Of a stretch of DNA of 64,000 nucleotides, positions 8,650 through 15,620 are shown piece after piece (position 1 is the first letter of the stretch; every line of letters begins with the position of its first letter). Where the stretch lies: contig JBFXHX010000001.1 of NCBI GenBank assembly GCA_050176585.1, positions 62,001 to 126,000 on the forward strand, given 5' to 3'. The notes under the pieces were generated by a model. The model was given only the letters and a program-made list of their open reading frames with translations. It ran no database searches and was not told the origin of the DNA. A program made the translations under genes and the position numbers. The DNA comes from CAYYWP01 sp050176585 (GTDB lineage: Bacteria > Desulfobacterota > Binatia > HRBIN30 > CADEER01).

Positions 8650-9864
8650 TCAGTCGTCGGCAGTCGGGTGGTGGCTCTGCTCGGCTTGCGCCGCAAAGGC
8701 GATGCGGGCCGCTTCGAACAAATCGCGACGACAGAGCACGTCGATCGCGGTGAGGGCGAGCGCCTTGGCGCCGTCGAGGGTGCCGCGTTGGCCCTCTGCC
8801 GAGCCGGCATACTCGGCGAATTCCTTCGTGTGCAGCGCCACGCCGACCGGGGCGATGCTGATCATCGGGTGTATCGATGGTACCAGCTTGCTGATGTTGC
8901 CCATGTCGGTGCTGCCGGTCACCTGTGCCCCTTCGACCACGCGGCGGCCCACTCTGTGCAAGTTGGCCTCGAACGCAGTCGCGAGCGGCGGGTTGGTCCA
9001 GAGATCGGAATAGTCTTCGCCGGCGGAGTGCACGTGGCACTCCGCGCCGCTCGCCAGCGCGCCCGCGCGCAGGCAGCCTTCCACCCGCGCGCGCAGCTGC
9101 GCCCGGTGCGCCTCGGTGGCGGCGCGGACGAGGAACACGCCGGCCGCGCGCTCGGGCACGACGTTCGGCGCTTGGCCGCCGTTGGTGATCATGCCGTGTA
9201 TGCGTTCGCTCGGACGGATGTGTTGCCGCAACTGCGCGATCGCCTGATAGGCGGTGACCAGGCCGTCGAGCGCATTGATGCCTTTGTGCGGCGCGCCCGC
9301 CGCATGAGCGGCGCGCCCGTGGTACTCGACTTCCAAGGTGGTCACGGCCAGCGCGTTCATGCTGAGCAGGTCGAGGCACGCCGGATGGATCATCAGCGCC
9401 GCGTCCACATCGGCAAAGGCGCCCTCGCGCGCCATCAGAACCTTCCCGCCGCCGTATTCTTCGGCAGGCGTGCCCAGCACGACGATACTGCCGCCCGTTT
9501 CGCGCACGACCTCGGCCAGCGCCGCTCCCGCTCCGGCGCCCGCGGTGGCGATCACATTGTGCCCACAGGCATGGCCGATGCCCGGAAGAGCGTCGTACTC
9601 GCAGAGGACCGCGACGTGCGGCCGCCCGCTGCCGATGCGGGCCACGAAGGCGGTGGAAAGCCCGTAGGCGCCGCGCTCGACCGCGAGCCCCCGGCTCTCG
9701 AGGTAATCGCACAGCCAGCCGGCGGCGCGGTGCTCGTTGAAGGCCAGCTCCGGGTTGGCATGAATGCGGCCGCTCAGCGTGAGCAGCGCTTCGCGGTCCG
9801 CGTCGACCCGCGCGATGGCGCGCGACTTCACCGCTTCCAGATCGTTCGGCCGGTCACTTGGCAT
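8650..9864 (-). CDS. M20 family amidohydrolase/peptidase (AbgB or ACY1L2-like)
   Basis: The 404-residue protein is a zinc-dependent amidohydrolase of the M20 family. Metal-binding and catalytic signatures are visible: LCEYDALPGIGHACGHN, TPAEEYGGGK with the catalytic Glu pair, and MIHP. The dimerisation domain is in the middle (VEYHGRAAHAAGAPHKG). Relatives hydrolyse N-acyl or aminobenzoyl-amino acid amides; the substrate here is unknown. The ATG at 9864 has AGGAAGG eight bases upstream and is preferred over a GTG three codons earlier. The start overlaps the end of the HEAT-repeat gene by 11 bases, so the two are cotranscribed. Confidence 0.88.
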   Translation of the reverse strand: MPSDRPNDLEAVKSRAIARVDADREALLTLSGRIHANPELAFNEHRAAGWLCDYLESRGLAVERGAYGLSTAFVARIGSGRPHVAVLCEYDALPGIGHACGHNVIATAGAGAGAALAEVVRETGGSIVVLGTPAEEYGGGKVLMAREGAFADVDAALMIHPACLDLLSMNALAVTTLEVEYHGRAAHAAGAPHKGINALDGLVTAYQAIAQLRQHIRPSERIHGMITNGGQAPNVVPERAAGVFLVRAATEAHRAQLRARVEGCLRAGALASGAECHVHSAGEDYSDLWTNPPLATAFEANLHRVGRRVVEGAQVTGSTDMGNISKLVPSIHPMISIAPVGVALHTKEFAEYAGSAEGQRGTLDGAKALALTAIDVLCRRDLFEAARIAFAAQAEQSHHPTADD

Positions 9865-10600
9865 GGCTCGCACCTTCCTGCGTGTCGTCGCTGAAGTCCA
9901 GAATGCCGGCGGCGAGCGCGCGCACGTCGTCGTCGGGGTCCTCGAGAGCGCCCTTTACCAATTGGAGCGCCTCCGGGTCCTCCATGTCTCCGAGAATGCT
10001 CACCGCCTCGAAGCGCACCTCGGGGTCTTGATCGGCGAGCGGCTGCATGAGCGCGCTCGGCGTGAGCTCTTCCGCGCGGTCGCCGAGGGCTTCGACCACC
10101 GCCAGGCGGACTTCGGGATCGGGGTCGCCGACCGCCTCCATCAACACGCGCATGGACGCGGGGCCCTCGTCGGCGCTCAACATCAGCGCCGCTCCGATCC
10201 GCTCGTCGGGATCGGGATCGTTGACCAGCGTATGCCGTAGCGCCTGGAGCGCCGCGCGCTCGTCGGGATCGAGTTCGTCGGATGCGCTCGCCGGCGCGCC
10301 CGGAGGTGAGCCCGCGCCGCCACTCGCTTCCGGGGCCGGGCGCTTGCTCGCGCGGCGCTGCGCGGCTGTGACGCGGCGCCGGTCGTATTCGGTGCGCAGG
10401 CGGTCCAGCCGATCATCCACGCGCGCGCGGCGCGTCGCCGCGTTCGCTCCGGGCCCGTGCGCGCCCTCGCCTTGGACACCGGCTGCAGGGAGCGATCCAC
10501 CCGGCTGGGGCTCGTGCGGGCTGCGGCCGATGAACAGCACCACACCGGTCAACAGCAGCGCGCCGATCGCGGCTGGCAGTATCAAGCGCCGCATCGGCAT
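9854..10600 (-). CDS. Membrane-anchored HEAT-repeat protein
   Basis: The 248-residue product has one N-terminal membrane helix (about 5-26, LILPAAIGALLLTGVVLFIG). A Pro/Gly/Ala-rich charged linker follows, then four or five HEAT-type helical repeats with the pattern DPDPEVRLAVVEALGD and DQDPEVRFEAVSILGD. Such repeats form a solenoid for protein binding. The rest of the protein is probably periplasmic. It is encoded immediately upstream of, and overlaps, the M20 hydrolase, which suggests a shared operon but not a known function. The start is set at the Met before the membrane helix; an in-frame extension upstream lacks a plausible coding character. Confidence 0.7.
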   Translation of the reverse strand: MPMRRLILPAAIGALLLTGVVLFIGRSPHEPQPGGSLPAAGVQGEGAHGPGANAATRRARVDDRLDRLRTEYDRRRVTAAQRRASKRPAPEASGGAGSPPGAPASASDELDPDERAALQALRHTLVNDPDPDERIGAALMLSADEGPASMRVLMEAVGDPDPEVRLAVVEALGDRAEELTPSALMQPLADQDPEVRFEAVSILGDMEDPEALQLVKGALEDPDDDVRALAAGILDFSDDTQEGASHAK

Positions 10601-10738
10601 CCTTGCGGCCCGGCATGTGCACGCACTGTCGGAAACCTCGTTCGACGGCCTGCCCGCGGCTGGCTCACCCCTCAGGTAGGCCCCGGCGCGGGCGGCGGTC
10701 AAGACCGCGGTGAGGGTGTGGTGCCGTAGCGCGCGCGC

Positions 10739-11224
10739 TCAGCGCATCAATCCGCCCCAAAAGATCGCCTCGACGAGGCGGTCATCGGTGCGGCGCAGGC
10801 GGCGGGCCATTTCCTCGATGACGCCGGTGAGAAAGCGGGCTAGTGCCGCCGGCTGGGTGGCGCCAAACGCATCGAGGTGCTCGCGGCGGATCTCCACCAG
10901 CTCCCCATTGGAAGCGCCCACCACCGCGGCCGTGGTCGCGCCTGGGTCGAAGAGGCTGACCTCGCCAAAGAAGGAGCCCGCTTCTAGGCGGCCGAGCAAC
11001 ACCTGCTTGCGCTCCGCCATCCTGCGCACGTGCAAGACGCCGCGCACGACGATGAACAGCGAAGCGTTCATCCGTCCCTGTTCCAGCACGACCTCGTCGA
11101 CCCGAAACGGCCGCCGCGTACCGCACGAGAGCAACCCCTCGATCTCGTCGGCGGTCAACCGCGACAATGCTCCCACCCGCTTCTGCTCGCTCACACGTCC
11201 CTCACTGAATTGCGGTCCTACCAT
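10739..11224 (-). CDS. Cyclic-nucleotide-binding domain protein
   Basis: The 161-residue protein is essentially one CRP-type cNMP-binding beta-barrel. It includes FRVDEVVLEQGRMNASLFIVVRG and the phosphate-binding cassette region GSFFGEVSLFDPGATTAAVVG, followed by a helical end. The usual Arg of the cassette (RTA or RSA) is replaced by TTAA, so cyclic nucleotide binding may be altered or lost. There is no helix-turn-helix, so it is not a CRP-type transcription factor. A GTG 10 codons downstream, preceded by GAGGG, is an alternative start. The MMPL exporter at 15.6 kb carries a related domain. Confidence 0.8.
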   Translation of the reverse strand: MVGPQFSEGRVSEQKRVGALSRLTADEIEGLLSCGTRRPFRVDEVVLEQGRMNASLFIVVRGVLHVRRMAERKQVLLGRLEAGSFFGEVSLFDPGATTAAVVGASNGELVEIRREHLDAFGATQPAALARFLTGVIEEMARRLRRTDDRLVEAIFWGGLMR

Positions 11225-11657
11225 AGCAAGAGGCTAAGGGGTTAGGGCTTCAGGGGACGAAGCGCCGAAAAGGCTATTACGCTGTTCGCGGTCAGGTGCT
11301 GAGCGGGTACCCGATCACTCACCCACTCGGGTATCGGTGTACGCAGCGGCCAGCGCACGCCCGGTGAGGGTCCGGGCGTCCCCCTCGGAACGAAAGAACG
11401 AACCCTGCAAGAGCGTCTACAGCTTCTTCCCCGCACAACAGCCTACCCCCAACCGCTTAACCCAGTCTGCGGGGGTCTCGATGCCCATTACGAAGTAGGA
11501 TACACAATACGCCAGCGGCCTGCGAAAACATGAACACTTATACGACGACGCTCGCGCCGATCGCGGCCACGTCCGTCTCGGATCGAACGGAACCCGCGTG
11601 CGCCATGGCTGCAGAGCCATTTGATCGCGCGGTCGGCTCTGCTAAGGGAGCGCGCCA
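11225..11657. promoter_or_regulatory. Upstream region of frdABCD
   Basis: These 433 bases hold no gene I can support. The part from about 11480 to 11560 is less GC-rich than its surroundings and is the most likely promoter zone. A 6-bp inverted repeat ACCCGA/TCGGGT (about 11308-11331) and a tighter one at 11605-11620 are present. A single TTGAT half-site at 11621 is not enough to call an FNR box. Confidence 0.4.
11605..11620. promoter_or_regulatory. Operator-like inverted repeat before frdA
   Basis: ATGGCT and AGCCAT flank a four-base centre GCAG, ending 37 bases upstream of the frdA start. The position suits a repressor or activator site, but no factor can be named. Confidence 0.35.
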
Positions 11658-13394
11658 ATGACTCCGACACATGACATCGTGCTGGTCGGCGGTGGAGGGG
11701 CGGGCCTGCGCTCGGCCATTGCCATCGCAGAGACCAACCCGCGCCTCAAGATCGCCGTGATCTCGAAGGTCTACCCCATGCGCAGCCACACCGTTTCCGC
11801 GGAAGGTGGCGCGGCGGGGGTGATCGGCAAAGACGACTCCGTGGAGGAGCACATCTACGACACCATCTCCGGCGGCGACTGGTTGTGCGATCAGGACGCG
11901 GTCGAAGCGTTCGTGCACGAAGCGCCGAAAGAGCTGCTGCGCCTGGAGCACTGGGGCTGTCCCTGGAGCCGCGAGCCGGACGGCCATATCGCCGTGCGCC
12001 CGTTTGGGGGGATGAAGAAGAAGCGGACGTGGTTTGCCGCCGACAAGACCGGCTTCCATATGCTGCACACGCTGTTCCAGACCTCCCTCAAGTACACCAG
12101 CGTGGTGCGGTACGACGAGTGGTTCGCCACCAAGCTGTTGGTGGACGACGGCCGCGTGCAGGGCGTCGTCGCTATCGAGCAGGCAACCGGACGCATCGAG
12201 GCGATCACGGCGCATGCCGTCATCCTCTGCACCGGCGGGGCGGGCAAGATCTTCCCGTTCACGACGAACGCCGCGATCAAGACCGGCGACGGTATGGCGC
12301 TGGCGTATCAGGCGGGGGCGCCGCTGAAGGACATGGAGTTCATCCAGTATCACCCGACTGGGCTCCCCTTTACTGGCATCTTGATCACCGAGGCGACGCG
12401 CGCCGAGGGCGGCCATCTGCTCAACAAGGACGGGTACCGCTATCTGCAGGACTACAACCTCGGGAAACCGGAGCCGAAGCCGGTGCTGCGTACGATGGAG
12501 CTCGGGCCGCGCGACCGGCTGTCGCAGGCCTTCATTAAGGAGCTCGAAAAGGGGCGCACCGTCGACACGCCATACGGCCCGGTGGTCCACCTCGATCTCC
12601 GCCACCTCGGCGAAGAGGTGATCAACACCAAGCTGCCGTTCGTGCGCGAGCTGTGCCTGAAGTACCAGAACATCGACCCGGTGACGCAGCTCATCCCGGT
12701 CCGGCCGGTGGTGCACTACGTCATGGGGGGGGTGCACACCGACATCAACGGCGCCACTCCGATAGCCGGCTTGTACGCGGCGGGAGAGGTGGCCTGCGTC
12801 AGCATCAACGGCGCGAATCGCCTCGGTTCGAACTCGCTCCCCGAGTTGCTCGTGTTCGGCGCCCGCGCCGGCGCGGCGGCGGCCGAATACGTGTCGCGCC
12901 AGAAGGCGCTGAGCGCAGCGATCGCCGCGCAGGCGAAGGACGAAACCAACCGACTGGAGCAGTTCCGCGAGCGGACCGGTGGTCGCGAGCGGATCGCGAC
13001 CCTCCGCGAAGAAATGCAGAAGGCGATGGAAGAAGGCGTCGGCATCTACCGCACCGGCGCGTCGCTCACGCGCGCGGCCGAGAAGCTGGCCAGCTTGCGC
13101 GAGCGGTTCAAGAACGTCGCCATCGAGGACCATAGCCGGACCTTCAACACCGAGCGGCTCACCGCGCTGGAGCTGTCCTTCATGCTCGAAGTCGCGGAGA
13201 CGATGGTGCACGCCGCGTTGCGGCGCGAGGAGTCGCGCGGGGCACACCAGCGCACCGACTTCCCGAACCGCGACGATGAGCGTTTTCTCGCCCACACACT
13301 GGTTCACCGGAACCCCGACGGCTCATGTCGGGTTGAATACCTGCCGGTGACGATCACCCGCTGGCCGCCGGCCGAGCGGGTGTATGGGAGGTAG
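11658..13394 (+). CDS. frdA: Fumarate reductase flavoprotein subunit
   Basis: The 578-residue protein aligns by eye along its whole length with E. coli FrdA. It shows the dinucleotide fold IVLVGGGGAGLRSA, the covalent FAD site RSHTVSAEGG with H44, WGCPWSR, TWFAADKTGFHMLHTLFQTSL, and the C-terminal MEEGVGIYRTG and ESRGAHQRTD. It oxidises menaquinol and reduces fumarate, or runs in reverse, on the cytoplasmic side of the membrane. The similarity to the Frd branch is stronger than to SdhA, for example in NGANRLGSNSLPELLVFGARAG. It is first in a complete frdABCD operon and ends six bases before frdB. Confidence 0.95.
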   Translation: MTPTHDIVLVGGGGAGLRSAIAIAETNPRLKIAVISKVYPMRSHTVSAEGGAAGVIGKDDSVEEHIYDTISGGDWLCDQDAVEAFVHEAPKELLRLEHWGCPWSREPDGHIAVRPFGGMKKKRTWFAADKTGFHMLHTLFQTSLKYTSVVRYDEWFATKLLVDDGRVQGVVAIEQATGRIEAITAHAVILCTGGAGKIFPFTTNAAIKTGDGMALAYQAGAPLKDMEFIQYHPTGLPFTGILITEATRAEGGHLLNKDGYRYLQDYNLGKPEPKPVLRTMELGPRDRLSQAFIKELEKGRTVDTPYGPVVHLDLRHLGEEVINTKLPFVRELCLKYQNIDPVTQLIPVRPVVHYVMGGVHTDINGATPIAGLYAAGEVACVSINGANRLGSNSLPELLVFGARAGAAAAEYVSRQKALSAAIAAQAKDETNRLEQFRERTGGRERIATLREEMQKAMEEGVGIYRTGASLTRAAEKLASLRERFKNVAIEDHSRTFNTERLTALELSFMLEVAETMVHAALRREESRGAHQRTDFPNRDDERFLAHTLVHRNPDGSCRVEYLPVTITRWPPAERVYGR

Positions 13395-13400
13395 AGGCCC

Positions 13401-14144
13401 GTGGCCGACCGAATCACCCTGCAAGTTGCCCGCTATCGCCCGGAGCGGGAGAGCGAGCCCACCTTCGACGAGTACGAAGTCCCCTGTCGCGATGACTGGG
13501 TGGTGCTCGACGGCTTGAACTACGCCAAGGACGAGCTGGACGGCTCGCTGTCCTTCCGCTGGTCGTGCCGCATGGGCATCTGCGGCAGCTGCGGCATGAG
13601 TGTCAATGGCGAGCCGAAGCTGACGTGCGCCACGTTCCTCTCCGATTACGCTCCTGGCCCGGTGCGCGTCGAACCGCTGCGGAACTTCCCCGTCATCCGC
13701 GACCTCATCGTCGACATGAGCGACTTCCTCCGCAAGCTGAACGCGGTGAAGCCGTGGATCGTGCGGGATCAAGAAAAACCCCTCGCCGAGGGTGAGTACC
13801 TGCAGACGCCGGAGCAGCTCGACCACTACAAGCAGTTCAGCATGTGCATCAATTGCATGCTCTGTTACTCGGCCTGCCCGGTGTACGGTCTCGACCCGCA
13901 CTTCATCGGCCCCGCCGCGATCGCCCTCGCACAGCGCTACAATCTCGATTCACGCGATCAGGGCGCGCCGGCGCGCATGGACGTGTTGTCGCAGCACGAG
14001 GGGATCTGGGGCTGCACCTTCGTCGGCGAGTGCAGCACCGTGTGTCCGAAGAACGTCGATCCGGCCGGGGCCATCCAGCAATACAAGCTCGCCGCCGCGC
14101 TCGATTGGATGAAGGCGCTGGTGCTGCCGCGAGGTGGCCGATGA
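13401..14144 (+). CDS. frdB: Fumarate reductase iron-sulfur subunit
   Basis: The 247-residue protein carries the three expected clusters. The [2Fe-2S] ligands are C56, C61, C64 and C76 (SCRMGICGSCG). The second domain has CINCMLCYSACP (C149, C152, C155, C159) and C205, C211 and C215 (CTFVGECSTVCP), giving the [4Fe-4S] and [3Fe-4S] sites. It passes electrons between the quinone site and FrdA. Translation starts at GTG. The stop codon overlaps the frdC ATG by four bases. Confidence 0.95.
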   Translation: MADRITLQVARYRPERESEPTFDEYEVPCRDDWVVLDGLNYAKDELDGSLSFRWSCRMGICGSCGMSVNGEPKLTCATFLSDYAPGPVRVEPLRNFPVIRDLIVDMSDFLRKLNAVKPWIVRDQEKPLAEGEYLQTPEQLDHYKQFSMCINCMLCYSACPVYGLDPHFIGPAAIALAQRYNLDSRDQGAPARMDVLSQHEGIWGCTFVGECSTVCPKNVDPAGAIQQYKLAAALDWMKALVLPRGGR

Positions 14145-14557
14145 CCGCGAGCGCGCCGTCCGCCGAATCGCGGCCGCGACTCTATCGGCCGCGCGTCTCG
14201 ACCTTTTGGTGGCTGCAGTCGCGGCCCTATCTCGTCTTCATCCTGCGCGAGCTGAGCAGCGTCTTCGTCGCCTGGTTCGTCGTCTACCTCCTGCTGTTGG
14301 TGCGGGCGGTCGCCACCGGGCCGGCGGAGTATCAGGAGTTCCTCACGTGGTCGGCGCACCCGCTGCTGATCGTGCTAAACGCGCTCACATTCGCGTTCGT
14401 CGTCTTCCACGCCATCACCTGGTTCAACCTGGCGCCGCGCGCGATGGTGGTGCGGGTCGGCGGCCGGCGCGTGCCGGGAGTGCTGATCGCCGCCTCTAAC
14501 TATGCCGCATGGGTGGTGGTGTCCCTGGTGGCGGCCTACGTCCTCATCGGTGGGTGA
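14141..14557 (+). CDS. frdC: Fumarate reductase membrane anchor FrdC
   Basis: The 138-residue protein has three membrane helices and matches E. coli FrdC in key places: a STFWWLQ start region, MLRE-like ILRELSSVFVAWF, the middle HPLLIVLNALTF, and FHAITWFNLAPRAM. With FrdD it anchors the catalytic subunits and forms the quinone site; it carries no haem in the E. coli type enzyme. It overlaps frdB by four bases, and frdD begins two bases after its stop. Confidence 0.9.
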   Translation: MTASAPSAESRPRLYRPRVSTFWWLQSRPYLVFILRELSSVFVAWFVVYLLLLVRAVATGPAEYQEFLTWSAHPLLIVLNALTFAFVVFHAITWFNLAPRAMVVRVGGRRVPGVLIAASNYAAWVVVSLVAAYVLIGG

Positions 14558-14558
14558 A

Positions 14559-14909
14559 ATGGCGCAGCGACGACCGATCGAGCCGTTCCTCTGGTTGCTG
14601 TTCAGCATCGGCGGCGTGCTAGCGGCGCTGTTCGTCCCGATTCTCGTCCTGCTGTTCGGGCTGGCGTTCCCGCTCGGTTGGCTGTCGCCGCCGACCCACG
14701 AGCATCTCTTGGCCGTGCTCAGTCATCCGATCACCAGGCTCGTGGTGTTCGGGCTGTGCATGATGTCGCTGTTCCACGCCGCCCATCGCATCCGGTACAC
14801 GTTGCACGACGGCATCCGGCTCAAGCACCCGATCGTCGACGCCGTGTGCTACGGCGGCGCGGTGATCGGCACGATCTGGGCCGCGTACTGGGCGATTACC
14901 GTCGCCTGA
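14559..14909 (+). CDS. frdD: Fumarate reductase membrane anchor FrdD
   Basis: The 116-residue protein has three membrane helices and the FrdD pattern: EPFLWLLFSIGGVLAALFVPILVLLFG, LAFPLGWLSP, and a CMMSLFHAAHRIRYTLHDG helix like the LPLWCGLHRMHHAMHDL region of E. coli FrdD. The start is the ATG directly after the frdC stop, which gives the family's normal length. It completes a four-subunit type D quinol:fumarate reductase. The operon ends here, and the next gene is on the other strand. Confidence 0.9.
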   Translation: MAQRRPIEPFLWLLFSIGGVLAALFVPILVLLFGLAFPLGWLSPPTHEHLLAVLSHPITRLVVFGLCMMSLFHAAHRIRYTLHDGIRLKHPIVDAVCYGGAVIGTIWAAYWAITVA

Positions 14910-14949
14910 GCACCATGCGCGCGGCGCGGGTTCACGCGCCGCGCGTGCC

Positions 14950-15390
14950 CTACTCGCTGCGGGCGATGAGGAGCCGGTAGCCCGGCAGATCGCCGATCGC
15001 ACGCAGCAGTTGGTCGACCTGAACGGGTTTCCGCAGGTAGGCCAGCGCACCCGATTTGTAGCTGCGGAGCATGTCCTCGTCCCCGTCCGAGCCGGTGAGG
15101 ACGATGACGGGGATGTGGCGCAGTCGGCGGTCCGTCCAGATCTTCTCCAGCACCTCTCGACCGTCGATTTTGGGCAACCCGAGGTCGAGCAGCACGAGGC
15201 CGACGCTGTCGCGCCCGCTCATCGCGCCGGCGTACAGGACATCCAGGGCCTGTTGACCGTCGCGCACGACGTTCATCTCGTTGCCGATATGGGCGCGCGC
15301 CAGTGCGCGCCGCGTGATCAGCACGTCGTTCTCGTCATCCTCCACCAGGAGCAGCCTCGGGACCACTGGTCCCGTCGCCGTGGCGCTCAT
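14950..15390 (-). CDS. Single-domain response regulator, Rcp1-type receiver
   Basis: The 146-residue protein is a lone receiver domain. It has VEDDENDVLITRRAL, phosphorylation site D69 in VLLDLGLPKIDG, VIVLTGSDGDED and AYLRKPVQVDQ. The spacing and the END triplet in the acidic pocket are typical of receivers that serve phytochrome-like or hybrid kinases (Rcp1 family). The start is the ATG preceded by GGGGGTGAG; a Met six codons upstream is possible. It has no output domain. Similar receivers sit in the kinase cluster at 35.8-40.5 kb, so cross-talk is possible but unproven. Confidence 0.85.
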   Translation of the reverse strand: MSATATGPVVPRLLLVEDDENDVLITRRALARAHIGNEMNVVRDGQQALDVLYAGAMSGRDSVGLVLLDLGLPKIDGREVLEKIWTDRRLRHIPVIVLTGSDGDEDMLRSYKSGALAYLRKPVQVDQLLRAIGDLPGYRLLIARSE

Positions 15391-15473
15391 CTCACCCCCG
15401 CCGTTCATGCCCATCGCGAGCGGGCGCTCCGTACCACCGCTGCCGTAGCAGCACAACACCGAATTTGCTGCAC

Positions 15474-15488
15474 GGACGAAATTCGTCC
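15474..15488. promoter_or_regulatory. 15-bp operator-like palindrome
   Basis: GGACGAA and TTCGTCC are separated by a single A. The site lies between the divergent receiver gene (start 15390) and the exporter gene (start 15621), where a shared operator would be expected. No factor can be assigned. Confidence 0.45.
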
Positions 15489-15620
15489 CCGAGGCGCTGT
15501 CGCAGGGTCGCATGCCTGGAGTTGGGCTTGCGGCCACACGCACGGTGGGCGTGCGGATGAGCAGCGCCCGTCGAGACGGCATTTCGAGGCGGGTCGACCT
15601 GCGGTATAAGGCGCCGCGCC

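Noticed and set aside
11444..11460. GCTTAAC as an integron attC core
   Set aside because: No matching GTTRRRY partner or folded recombination site is nearby, and no integrase is in the window.
11242..11620. Short minus-strand frames in the spacer before frdA
   Set aside because: They are composed of Arg/Pro/Ser-rich peptide without a ribosome site or recognisable family; one ending in GVGCCAGKKL looked gene-like for a moment but nothing supports it.
11621..11636. TTGAT as an FNR or CRP-type site for frdA
   Set aside because: Only one half-site is present; the matching ATCAA arm is absent.
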